Shown here: positions 32,269-42,978 of the stretch, in pieces
Layout: every line of letters begins with the position of its first letter
How positions within the stretch are numbered: position 1 is the stretch's first letter
Source of the DNA: Cerrena zonata
Lineage: Eukaryota; Basidiomycota; Agaricomycetes; Polyporales; Cerrenaceae
Assembly: GCA_038087015.1 (NCBI GenBank)
Contig: JASBNA010000015.1
Location: forward strand, 310,001-374,000
DNA: 64,000 nucleotides
Direction of reading: 5' to 3'
Notes under the pieces: generated by a model
The model's input: only the letters and a program-made list of their open reading frames with translations
The model's database searches: none
What the model was told of the DNA's origin: nothing
Position numbers and translations under genes: made by a program

Positions 32269-33972
32269 ATGGAGTCTATTACTCGAGTTTCTATGAATGT
32301 TTGTCCATTTGTTAAGTCCAAATCGACTCAAGCATTGCGTCAGTTATCCAAGAATTCAGCCTTAACTACTCAAGCACGTCAGTGTCCATTTATGGCAGCT
32401 GCTCTTAATTCTAAAAGAGAATATAGTAGTGCTAGTAAACCAGTTAATGCCACCGCAGCATCAGCAGCATCAGCAGCATCAGCCGGCAATTCTACTTATT
32501 CATTGAAAGCCGAACAATTAAAGGCCAATCAGGTTGATTTGAGTTCCAATGAACATGGATTTGACTATCAAGGTTTTGTCAATAATGAATTGAATAAGAA
32601 AAGATCAGATAAATCTTATCGTTATTTCAATAACATTAATCGTTTAGCCAAAGATTTTCCTCGTGCTCATTTGGCTGAAGAAAACGATAAAGTTACTGTT
32701 TGGTGTTCCAATGATTATTTGGGTATGGGTCGTAATGAAGACACTTTAAATGCCATGAGGAAAACTTTAGATAAGTATGGTTCTGGTGCAGGAGGTACTA
32801 GAAATATTGCTGGTCATAATAGACATGCAATTAAATTGGAATCAGAGTTGGCTGCTTTGCATAAACACGAAGCTGCTTTAGTATTTAGTTCTTGTTTTGT
32901 TGCTAATGATGCAGTATTATCTTTATTAGGTCAAAAATTAAAAGATTTAGTTATTTTTTCCGATGAATTAAATCATGCCTCAATGATTCAAGGTATCAGA
33001 AATTCAAGGGCTAAGAAGGAAATCTTTAAGCATAATGATTTAAATGATTTAGAAATTAAATTATCTCAATATCCAAAAAATCAACCAAAATTAATTGCTT
33101 TTGAATCAGTTTATTCAATGTGTGGTTCCATTTCTCCAATTAATGAAATCTGTGACTTAGCAGAAAAATATGGGGCTCTTACTTTCTTAGATGAAGTCCA
33201 TGCCGTTGGTATGTATGGCCCTCATGGTGCCGGTGTCGCTGAACATTTAAATTTTGATGCTCATTTGAAAGCCGGTATTGCTAAACCAATTGACCCTACC
33301 GTAGTCGATCGTATTGATATGATCACTGGTACTTTAGGTAAAGCTTTTGGTACCGTTGGTGGGTACGTTACTGGGAAATCAAATTTAATTGATTGGTTTA
33401 GATCTTTTGCACCTGGTTTTATCTTCACCACTACTTTACCTCCTTCCATCATGGCTGGTTCTTCGGCCTCAATTAGATATCAACGTTCTACTTTACAAGA
33501 TCGTATCTTACAACAAAAAAACACTCGTTACGTTAAAAATAACTTTGTTAACTTGGGTATCCCCGTTATTCCAAACCCTTCCCATATTGTTCCTCTCTTA
33601 GTTGGTAATGCTGCAGATGCTAAAAAGGCTTCTGATTTGTTATTATATAAACATAACATTTATGTTCAAGCTATCAACTTCCCAACTGTTGCCTTGGGTG
33701 AAGAAAGATTAAGAATTACTCCTACCCCTGGTCACGATTCTAAGATCGCCGACCAATTGATCTCTGCCGTTGACGATGTTTGGAATGAATTAGGATTGGC
33801 CAGAATGGGCGACTGGGCTAATCAAGGTGGTAAATGTGGGGTCGGCTCCATCGAAGAAGTTCCTCACATTTGGACTGACCAACAATTGAGCTTGAAAGAT
33901 TCAGACTTGAATCCGAACGTTGCTGACCCTATCATCGACTCTTTGGAAGTCAGTTCCGGTATTCAAGTCTAA
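32269..33972 (+). CDS. HEM1: 5-aminolevulinate synthase, mitochondrial
   Basis: Hem1 condenses glycine and succinyl-CoA to 5-aminolevulinate, the first step of heme synthesis, in the mitochondrial matrix with PLP. The 567-aa protein starts with a basic Ser/Ala-rich presequence (first ~75 residues) that contains two Cys-Pro heme-regulatory motifs, NVCPF and RQCPF. The catalytic core has [41 protein letters not shown] and the PLP lysine in GTLGKAFG. Length matches yeast Hem1 (548 aa). An Ala-Ser repeat (ASAASAASA) lies at the end of the presequence. Intact and CTG-free. Confidence 0.97.
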   Translation: MESITRVSMNVCPFVKSKSTQALRQLSKNSALTTQARQCPFMAAALNSKREYSSASKPVNATAASAASAASAGNSTYSLKAEQLKANQVDLSSNEHGFDYQGFVNNELNKKRSDKSYRYFNNINRLAKDFPRAHLAEENDKVTVWCSNDYLGMGRNEDTLNAMRKTLDKYGSGAGGTRNIAGHNRHAIKLESELAALHKHEAALVFSSCFVANDAVLSLLGQKLKDLVIFSDELNHASMIQGIRNSRAKKEIFKHNDLNDLEIKLSQYPKNQPKLIAFESVYSMCGSISPINEICDLAEKYGALTFLDEVHAVGMYGPHGAGVAEHLNFDAHLKAGIAKPIDPTVVDRIDMITGTLGKAFGTVGGYVTGKSNLIDWFRSFAPGFIFTTTLPPSIMAGSSASIRYQRSTLQDRILQQKNTRYVKNNFVNLGIPVIPNPSHIVPLLVGNAADAKKASDLLLYKHNIYVQAINFPTVALGEERLRITPTPGHDSKIADQLISAVDDVWNELGLARMGDWANQGGKCGVGSIEEVPHIWTDQQLSLKDSDLNPNVADPIIDSLEVSSGIQV

Positions 33973-34326
33973 TCTTATATTTATTCAGTATTCATTCATT
34001 AAGTATCTCTAAAACATCAAAAAAAAACATCAAAAAAAAAAAAAACAAATATCAAACAAAAAAAACTTTTTTTTTTATACTTTTTTTCTTTTCTTTAGCT
34101 GAATATATTTTTATTTATGATGGCTAACTATCAAATCATTGTAGCGATGTAGGTATTGAATGATTTTAATGATGTTTTTGCAACATCAGATGTATGGGTT
34201 TTTTCTTCGAGAAGAGTTGAAAAAAAAACAGAAGAGAAAGTACGCGGTGAGATCAAAATATAAACAAAACCGTTCTAACAAGTAAAGCATCGAACCTCCA
34301 TTAATATTCGAAGACCCTACGGAAAC
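33973..34326. other. Intergenic, HEM1 to SPC98
   Basis: 354 bases with repeated A and T runs around 34021-34090 in the HEM1 3' region. No gene seen. Confidence 0.5.
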
Positions 34327-36935
34327 ATGGCTCTAGATAAAGACCAACTAATAAAAGTCTATGTGCTTCGACTTGTTAGCTCTCTCGTGCCACAAGAATT
34401 CGGTCAAGAGTACATCCAAAGCTTAGCCGCTGACTTACATTCGTACCTATTAACTGGGATGAACCAAGACTCCAAGAATACTGATGTGAATCAATTAGTG
34501 GACCATTTCAAGAAACAATTTTTAAGTAGAGGGCTCATGCAAGAATGGATATTGTTCCAGCAAATTTTGGATCAGTTAATCCAACACCGATCGATAGATT
34601 CGATAGTGAATTATCTAATTTTATTATATCATTTACAAAGCGGCTCGAATTCTAATTCTCAAGTTAATCAAGGGAATTATATCCAGTCATCTCCATTCAA
34701 TGACCAGATAACGTCGAACCACAATACTCCAATTCTAGGTCATTCCAATCTCAATAGGCCAACTTCTGAGAACTCGAATAATTCAAATGGGGACCCAAAA
34801 GTTACTTTTATAAATTCTGCAAGTAATAGTATACCTTTACAAGATTTGATTCATCCATACTACGAGAGCTTAAGTGACAACGAGATCTTGACATATTTAT
34901 CTTACACTCTATGCGGATTAGATTCAAAGTTACTTCCAATAAGTAAGATAAATGGACAAGATGGGCTTCAGATTCAGATCCCGGAGACTTTAAATCATAG
35001 TTATACTTGTTTATTAACGAGTATAATAGAAGCTGGAATTCTTTATGATTGGTTGAAATCAAGTGTCGATATGAAAAAGGGTAAATTACCATCACCCATT
35101 AAAACTGCATATTTAAGAGTTTTGGAACTGGAATTATCGAATTATTTAAACCATATCACCTCATTGTTTAATGATTCTTCTAAAATCAATCATTACTTCA
35201 AGTGTATAATCAAATCCAAGACCAAATTTTAAAATTGAGATTATTCTATATGATAACAAAAGAAAATATAATGACCGACAAAAATGGATACGAATTTCTA
35301 TTACAAATGTGGAAATTTTCGAAGTTTGGTGATTCAAATATCTCGATAACTTCCAAGCAAATTTTTGAACAGATATCGGTCCCTTATTATGAAATCATCG
35401 AACATTGGATAATAAAAGGTGAATTAGTTGATAATAATGATGAATTTTTCATTAGTTATAATATCGAAGAAAATCATATAAATGATATTATTCAATTCAA
35501 TTCCAAAAAAATACCCGATTTTTTCACTTTAGTTAATAAAGAAATCGGATATAAAATATTTGAAATTGGTAAAAATTTAATTTTTTTAAATAAATACTGC
35601 AAAGAGTTGAATTGGATTAATAATTACAATGTTAAATACACCCAGTTTATTTTCAATGTCCACCAGGGCTTAAAATCCATGAATATGAATTTAATCAATA
35701 ATTTAATAAGAATTCAATTCGACGAAACATTGAATTATCTTACATTAATAATATTTCAGAAAAACTTAATGTTTGATCATTTGATTAATTTTAAGAAATT
35801 CTACTTAATGAACTCAAATGATTTTATCGAATCAATTATTGAAAATGGATCGTCTTTATTCAGTAAAACAAGTGATAGTTTGACATCCAATCAACTATCT
35901 AATGTTTTAATTGAATCAATAAATTCATCAACAATTAAAAACTACCCGCTAGAGTTTGTTAATAGATTAGATGCAAGAATCCTCGACTTAACTCATGGGA
36001 ATATGGGATGGGAAGTGTTCACCTTAGAATATAAGATCCATGATTTACCGATTGAAAACATCATATATTATGATCATGGATTATTAGAATATTTAAAGAT
36101 GTTTAATTTTTTCTGGAAATTAAGACATTTACAATATTTATTAAATGAAGGTTATATAGAATATAACGATATTTGGAAAAACGATTTATCTTTTATACTG
36201 AAAAATTCAATTAAGTTGAAAAAAGCATCTAATCTTAATATAAGAGAACATCAACAATTATGGTTATTGAAATCTTTCAAAACAGTTGGAATCATAAGAA
36301 ATCAAATGATCATGTTTATCACTACTATGATACGGTTTTTCTCCATTGATTTAGTAGAGGATTGCTTTCATAAGTTAATCATTGAAAAATTATTTAAATC
36401 TAAAAACCCTAAACATGCATCCAATTCAAATAACCAAAAACTAGCCATACTCAATAAGACTTTTGCTAAGAGCATTCAAAATAAGAAAATCATCGGATTG
36501 GAGCCAGAACTAGTCGAACATAATATGAACGAATACACCATTGATGAATTGATTTCAATCCACCAGAAATACATTCATCTGATCACCAACTACAAGTTAT
36601 TCAGCGAAGACCAGATTGGTAAGGTTAGTGGCGACAGCTACATCAAGAATATATATGCATTATTAGAGATTGTTTTCATGTTCATTAAGGCATCCGAAGA
36701 ATTTGGAATGCTCATTAGAAATTACATCGCCATCACCAACATCGAAAAGGGGCTCCAAGGTGGGTCCAACGAAGAGTACGACGACGACTTGGAAATCATC
36801 GATGATAAGCTAAAACTGATGTTCAACCAAATCTACAATCAAACTTACTTACAAGACTTTAAAAGCACAAAAGAGCTATTTGTCAAGGATTTGAAAAGCG
36901 ATTTAGATCTCAAAGATCTAAGCCGATCACTTTAA
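34327..36935 (+). CDS. SPC98: Gamma-tubulin complex protein Spc98 (GCP3), one frame change
   Basis: Spc98, with Spc97 and gamma-tubulin, forms the complex that nucleates microtubules at the spindle pole body. Matches to S. cerevisiae Spc98 run through the protein: EILTYLSYTLCGLDS, IFEIGKNLIFLNKYCKELNW, LDARILDLTHGNMGWEVFTLEY and the ending DLKDLSRSL. Two reading frames meet near 35196; adding a T to the TT there joins them through NHYFQVYNQIQ and gives 869 aa (S. cerevisiae 846). The N-terminal ~170 residues include an Asn/Ser-rich linker. The gene is essential in yeast, so the break is probably a sequencing error. Confidence 0.93.
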
Positions 36936-37637
36936 GTACCCTTGACTCTTACATGACTCTTTCAGGATGGAAGGATACCACTTTTTGACAGCAATTGTTA
37001 GGACTTTAAAACCAGGTTGTTCCGATATCCCAAATGGGGTTTAGCCCGTGACTCTGTTTCTGCAACTTTTTGTTGACTTCTTCCAAGCCCTGCTGTCGAG
37101 TAGTTACTCCCAGACTCGAACCCAGATTGTTTATCCGCATAACTTATCCGAAGACTCGCATTGACATGTTTACCTCTCCTATACTGCTGCTGGCAGTCTG
37201 CCACTCCATTTTACCGAGGACTCAAGTCCTTTTTCTCTGACCTACTGATCGCTTTGTTTTCACAATGTGCTCCACAATTTGGCCCCACGCACACGACCCT
37301 CCCGACCTCGACCAGAAGAAGTAGCTTGAAGGACCAGCTTTAGGAGATGGTGTTGGACAGTGGCAGATGCAAGACGGTGGACGGAGGACCAACTCGTGTC
37401 TGGCGCAGAAGAAGGCTTCTGTCTATGGGCACATCTATCGGCTTATCTACTGGGATAGTTATAGCCGCGGGCCTAAGCAAGAATTCATGAGAAATGTCAC
37501 ACAAAAAATGATTTTTTCTCAAGTCGATTCCCCAGAATATAAAACAAAATGGATATCATCAGAATTGGCCGAGATTGAAAATTTGCTTTTTCACGGACAA
37601 TTGAGTTATAGAGCAGAAGATATTATAGAAATACAAA
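36936..37637. other. Intergenic, SPC98 to CRC1
   Basis: About 700 bases of unusually GC-balanced DNA. The T-arm-like word GACTCGAACCC near 37115 has no pairing tRNA arms around it. A plus-strand open frame (37367-37651) has no family features and overlaps the CRC1 start. Confidence 0.45.
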
Positions 37638-38486
37638 ATGGAAGAAGTTGATAGTGTTTTAGTGGATAATGTCAAATCATTTGCTGCTGGTGGATTCGGT
37701 GGTGTTTGTGCTGTTTTAACCGGACACCCATTTGATTTAGTGAAGGTGCGTTTACAGACTGGGGTCTATGATACTACCAGTCAATGTATTAGACAAACGT
37801 TGGTTAAAGATGGATTGAGAGGGTTCTACCGTGGGGTGTTGCCTCCATTGATTGGGGTGACTCCGATGTTTGCAGTGTCATTCTGGGGTTATGACGTTGG
37901 TAAAAAACTTGTTTCTTCATTTACTGGCCGTTCAGCTGATAAGTTCACTATCCAAGATACTTCCACCGCTGGGTTTATTTCTGCAGTTCCAACCACCTTG
38001 GTTGCTGCTCCTTTTGAAAGAGTTAAGGTTATGATGCAAATCCAACAGAAGGAAGCTTCAATGGCTTCTGTCATTAAGGAAATGTATAAAACCGGGGGGA
38101 TTAGATCGATTTTTAAAGGTTCTTTGGCTACTTTGGCCAGAGACGGTCCTGGTTCTGCTTTGTACTTTGCCACCTATGAAGTCTTGAAAGAAAAATTGTC
38201 TACTCCTGGTAAGGATATGTCAATTGGTGCCATTGTCACTGCCGGTGGGTTTGCTGGGGTTTCGATGTGGTTGGGTGTCTTCCCAATTGACACAATCAAA
38301 TCAACTCAACAATCCTCCAACACAAACATATCCATTTTCAAAACAACTTCCAATATTTATAAAAAAGGTGGTATCAAGGCCTTCTTCCCAGGGGTGGGTC
38401 CTGCTTTAGCAAGATCTTTCCCAGCCAATGCCGCTACCTTCTTGGGTGTTGAACTTGCCAGAAAAGCCTTAGATTCTGTTGCCTGA
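37638..38486 (+). CDS. CRC1: Mitochondrial carnitine/acylcarnitine carrier
   Basis: Crc1 exchanges acylcarnitine for carnitine across the inner mitochondrial membrane, needed to use peroxisomally derived acetyl units. The 282-aa protein shows the three-fold repeat of the mitochondrial carrier family, each with a PX[DE]XX[KR] signature: HPFDLVKVRLQ, APFERVKVMMQ and FPIDTIKSTQQ. Six membrane helices are expected. Features such as RGFYRGVLPPLIGVTPMFAVSF and GFAGVSMWLGVFP are typical of carnitine carriers. Shorter at the N-terminus than S. cerevisiae Crc1 (327 aa). Intact and CTG-free. Confidence 0.94.
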   Translation: MEEVDSVLVDNVKSFAAGGFGGVCAVLTGHPFDLVKVRLQTGVYDTTSQCIRQTLVKDGLRGFYRGVLPPLIGVTPMFAVSFWGYDVGKKLVSSFTGRSADKFTIQDTSTAGFISAVPTTLVAAPFERVKVMMQIQQKEASMASVIKEMYKTGGIRSIFKGSLATLARDGPGSALYFATYEVLKEKLSTPGKDMSIGAIVTAGGFAGVSMWLGVFPIDTIKSTQQSSNTNISIFKTTSNIYKKGGIKAFFPGVGPALARSFPANAATFLGVELARKALDSVA

Positions 38487-38787
38487 AAAAATAAAGCTTA
38501 AAATTTCAAAAACAAATTATAAAACTCAATTAATCTCTGCCAAAAGTACTATGTATACAAGGTTGATCCTTCTGTCTTATGTATTTATTATCGATTTTGC
38601 ATTAACTTCACTTGTAGAAGCTCCGTACCTTTTTTTTCTCTCTTTGAAACAAATGGTACCACGAGTCGTGCCCCTGGCACCAATTTTTATAAAGAGTGGA
38701 ATTTACCGTGAGAGAAAATTGAACGAAGGAGATAAATCTACTATCATTGAAAAGATTCATCAATCATCAATTAGCTAATAAATCAAG

Positions 38788-39521
38788 ATGTCTTTGACCG
38801 ACGACCAAGTATGTACAGTTACTCAATTGGAGAAGTTATATCGTGGTACTAACTGTTTTAGGTGAGTAATGAACTTCGTAAAATGAAGGCCTTCATTGAG
38901 AAGGAAGCACAAGAAAAGGCTAAAGAAATTAAATTGAAGGCCGATGAAGAATACGAAATTGAAAAAGCTTCTATTGTCAGATCTGAAACTGCAGCCATAG
39001 ATTCAGTTTATGAACAAAAATTGAAAAAGGCTTCGTTGGCTCAGCAAATTACTAAATCTACTATTGCAAATAAAACTAGATTAAGAGTTTTGGCTACTAA
39101 AGAAGAAGTTTTGAACGAAATTTTTGAAAATGCAGAATCTGAATTGAAAAAAATCACTGATAAAAAATCTGATTATAAACCAATTCTTGTTGGATTAATT
39201 GAAGAAGGGGTTTTGGCATTATACGAAGAAAAGGTTACCATTAAAGTCAGAGAACAAGATGCCGCCTTAGCTAAAGAAGCTGCTGAAGAAGCTGCTAAAG
39301 CTTTCGAATCAAAATCAAAGTTTTCTGTTGATATCCAAGTCGATGAATCTGATTATTTATCAAAAGATATTGCTGGTGGGGTCATTGTTGTTAATGGTAC
39401 TGGTAAAATTGAAGTTAATAACACTTTAGAAGAAAGATTGAAATTATTATCTGAAGAAGCATTACCTGGTCTTAGATTAGAATTGTTTGGTCCTTCTGCT
39501 ACTAGAAAATTTTTCGATTAG
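38788..39521 (+). CDS. VMA4: V-type ATPase subunit E, two exons
   Basis: Vma4 (subunit E) forms, with subunit G, the peripheral stalks that link V1 to Vo in the vacuolar proton pump. Exon 1 (38788-38808) encodes MSLTDDQ; exon 2 (38862-39521) continues VSNELRKMKAFIEKEAQEKA. Together they give 226 aa (yeast Vma4 is 233). The N-terminal half is a long Lys/Glu/Ala helix for pairing with subunit G. The C-terminal half carries the conserved IAGGVIVVNGTGKIEVNNTLEERL segment (shown in parts: IAGGVIV, NTLEERL). Splicing is required to supply the ATG. Confidence 0.96.
38809..38861 (+). other. VMA4 intron, 53 bases
   Basis: Donor GTATGT (38809-38814), branch point TACTAAC (38847-38853) and acceptor TAG (38859-38861). 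It falls between codons 7 and 8. Confidence 0.94.
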
Positions 39522-39813
39522 AATCATTTCCCATAGTACAAGTCCTTATCATTTTGCCTTCTTTTTTTTTCATTGAAAATAAAATTAAAACTGTCTAATT
39601 CTTTATAAATCATGATTCATCTTTGAGTATCATAGTTTGTGTTTTTTTTGTTTCTTCCCTATTTTCTTTATCTTTTTACTTCCCATAATCTGTACCAGAT
39701 TATTTTCATCATTATTATACATTATCTAGTTTCAATTCCGCCCTCTGTAGTTAGAGTAATTGATCAATTAAACCTTTTATCACCATGTTTTGTGCTTCGC
39801 AAAACTACTACTT

Positions 39814-39850
<37 letters not shown>

Positions 39851-39980
39851 TCAGACTTCAATGACCTGAAAACTCCTTTATCCTCCCATTAGGCCAATTT
39901 TAGTTTATAACCCGTAGATAGAATAAAACTGAGTCAGAAATCCTTCATATTTCAAGGCTCTCCCCATTTACCTTGGCCAA
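39522..39980. other. Intergenic, VMA4 to MRS2-like gene, with A32 tract
   Basis: About 460 bases. A 32-base run of A (39815-39846) lies about 135 bases before the next start, probably a nucleosome-excluding promoter tract. No gene seen. Confidence 0.7.
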
Positions 39981-41451
39981 ATGTCATTATTAAATCCATC
40001 ACGGACAGTCAGAGGTCTACTATACAAGAATATAATCAGACCCCGGTTCCAACTTCGACATTGGCAAAGACCAGCAGCTAACTTGAGATTTAAGTCAACG
40101 AGTAGCAGGAATACTCAACTTTTGAAGAATTTGTCGGAGCAAAATCATGATAGTACATTAGACGAAGATAAAGGCAACCGTTCCTCCCAAACCAGAAGAA
40201 GAATTGAATCTGGATTCATTAGCTCATCATACCACGTATATTTATAATAAATTGAAACCCATAACACCAAATGATTTATATGTATCTTGTACTACATTTG
40301 ATAAAAGTGGGAATATTACAGCAATATCGAAAAAATACCCTAAAATGAAATTTTTGAAAGAGAATAACCTATTTCCTCGTGATTTACGTAAAATTGATAC
40401 TTCTTCAATCGATGTGGTTCCTCAAATCATGGTTCGCTCTTCAAACGCAATCCTTATCAACTTACTTCATATAAAGGCCATTATTAAGAAAGATTCCGTA
40501 AAAGTTTTTGATACATCAAACCCTTCCATCGCCACTAAATTAGGATTATTCATGTATGACTTGGAAATGAAATTGAAAATGCCAGGTGCGGTTGGTTCTG
40601 TAAATCCTTCAGGTCATTCTGTTTACGAGTTTAGAGCTTTAGAAAGTATTTTGATCAGCACCATGTCCTATTTAGAAGCAGAATTTAAAACTCATCTGAG
40701 CCAATGTGGAATGATTTTAAGTGAATTAGAAGATCAAATCGATAGAAATAAGTTACAAGATTTATTAATAAAGCTGAAAAAACTTACAAGTTATTATCAA
40801 AAAGCTGCCTTGATCAGAGATGTGTTAGAAGAATTATTAGAAAATGATGAGGATTTAGCCGGAATGTACTTGACAAACCCAAAAGCGTACAACCCTTCAA
40901 CTAGTTCAAACGAAGACGACTTTGAAGATTTAGAAATGATTTTGGAATCTTACTACAATCACTGTGATGAATTTGTCCAACAAGCAGGATCACTTATTAA
41001 TGATATCAAGGCTACTGAGGAGATTGTAAATATTATTTTGGATGCTAATAGAAACTCGTTGATGTTATTCGAATTAAAAGTAACGATTTATACCCTTGGA
41101 TTCACAGTAGCAACTCTTCTTCCTGCTTTTTATGGTATGAATTTAAAAAATTACATTGAAGAAAGTAACTACGGATTTGGTGCAGTTGTTGTGTTTTCTG
41201 TTATTCAAGGTTTAATGATTATAATCATGAATTTTAGAAAACTTTCAAAAGTTCAAAAATTGACCATGATGGGTGGCCATGGTCATTTACATTATGAATC
41301 TGGTCGATCGTTGAAAAATGCAAAAAATTGGTTTTCTAGAAGACTGTGGTATAGAATTCTTTATGGAAGAAGAACAAGATATGACAGACCAACCTCCAAA
41401 GAGAAAGATGTTATTTGGAGAATGATCAATAATGATAGACATCTGAGATGA
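39981..41451 (+). CDS. MRS2: Mitochondrial Mg2+ channel, Mrs2/Lpe10 family, one frame change
   Basis: Mrs2 and Lpe10 form the CorA-type magnesium channel of the mitochondrial inner membrane. The protein opens with an Arg-rich, acid-free presequence. A large matrix domain with long helices follows (ALESILISTMSYLEAEFK, ILSELEDQIDRNKL). Two transmembrane helices flank the signature YGMNLKNYIEES. A matrix tail ends in basic residues. The frame changes at the GG of 40173-40174; dropping one G joins the presequence to KATVPPKPEEELN and gives 489 aa (S. cerevisiae Mrs2 470). A CTG at 40774 falls where relatives tend to have Ser. I cannot firmly separate Mrs2 from Lpe10. Confidence 0.88.
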
Positions 41452-41676
41452 AGCATAAGTTACTTGTAAATATTCGGCGAAAGTCAGTGACTTTTGTCTT
41501 ACTTATAGATTTATGTATGTAGATTCGTATATAAAGTGTAAATTAGAAAGAAAATGAAAAATAAACTATATTTTACAAGAATAATGTCAAATTATGGAAC
41601 AAGAGAAAGAAAAGGAGGGCTTGAGTGTAAATCAAATGTTTGTATATGCTAATTTGTTTTAACTTTTGGTATCTAT

Positions 41677-42628
41677 TTATTCAGATTCATTTTCGTCATC
41701 TGAGTCGGATTTGTTTACTACTGCACCATCTGCATCTTCATCTTCACCACCAACATAAGATGGAAGAAGATTGTTTTCATCGTCATTGGCAGGTTCAGGT
41801 ATTTCGGTGACAGGTTGGCACATCATCATCATCAAATTTCTTATGTTTAGATGGAGCACTTGCGTTAGTTGCAGATGAACGACGTTCTCTGAAAACAGGT
41901 TGAGCATCTTTTTCGGCACCAGGTTGAATTAAAGTACCTTCGACCTGAGACGACTCTACCAGTGGTATGAATGGCTTTAATAGTAAAATTCAATTTACCT
42001 TCAATTTTAACTTCATTTTCATCAACCCAGTATCCAAAAGATTTAAATCTATTATTTGAAGCTTCCTCATCTTCAACAGCGTACTCATCGGCTTGACTAG
42101 GTATAAAACTCCAATCATTTGGCATATTATATTTCTTGATAGATGCATTAAAGGTATCATGAAGTAATAAACCAATGTGCGAAGCAGTTTGCATGTATAT
42201 ATATCCTTCTAAAACATCACCTAATTGAGGTCTCCATATCAAAAGATCTACAGTCACCCACAAAAAGGTAAATGGTGATGAGTTAGAAATTTTTGCAATA
42301 CTAATCGTTTGATCTTGGCTATCAGTTGATATGTTATCTTCCGAAAGTCTAATATTAGAATATGACAAAACAACTCCTTTTGCCTTATTGAAATAAGTCA
42401 TGATTAAAGGATCTAAGTGTTGGGCTTTAATACCGTTGATAGGATTTGCTATATGACATGGTGCAAGTGAAACATATAATGATGTACTGACAGTATGGAA
42501 ACATTCTGAAATACCTTCATCATTGACAGGGTTAGTGCTTTGGGGGACGTTGAATTGTCTCTTTTTATTCCAAATTCCCCTCCAGGCCCTTCTGATGCAC
42601 TTGGTCTTTTTCTAATTTCAACAGACAT
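41677..42628 (-). CDS. RPA43: RNA polymerase I subunit Rpa43, three frame changes
   Basis: Rpa43, with Rpa14, forms the Pol I stalk that binds Rrn3 for rRNA transcription. Diagnostic motifs are LYVSLAPCHIANP, HLDPLIMTYF, WRPQLGDVLEGYI, QTASHIGLLLHDTFNASIKK, GKLNFTIKAIHTTGRVVS and an acidic tail ending DSDDENESE, all close to yeast. The start is the ATG at 42628 (MSVEIRKRPSAS). The frame breaks at the base runs near 42540, 41944 and 41817. Correcting one base each gives 316 aa (S. cerevisiae 326) without stops. The gene is essential in yeast, so these look like sequencing errors. Confidence 0.9.
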
Positions 42629-42978
42629 ATCGAACTACCAGGCTAATTGTTATTTTGAACGTCTATTTCATGAAGATCATCGAGATGATATGGTTTTAAA
42701 TTTTTTCTCATCCCAAATGAAAAAAAAAAAAAATTGTGAAAAAGTAGTGCACATAAAATGACCCGATGAGACAGAATAGACTACATGTCTGCAAAATTGT
42801 AGATAACATTAATATTCATTAAAAATTAATCATTTGATCTAGTATTACGAATGCCATCTGATACTATGGCAGCCATGAGGGCATCACGAAGGGAAGCCGT
42901 CGTTCTGAAACGAATTTTTTGGGGAAAAAAAAGGTAATAAAAGTGATAAAATACTGAGCTGCAAATTCGGGCACCAGC
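42629..42978. other. Intergenic, upstream of RPA43
   Basis: 350 bases with an A run at 42720-42732. No gene seen. Confidence 0.5.

Noticed and set aside
37100..37140. Possible tRNA from GACTCGAACCC
   Set aside because: The bases around it cannot form a T stem, and no acceptor or anticodon arm is present.
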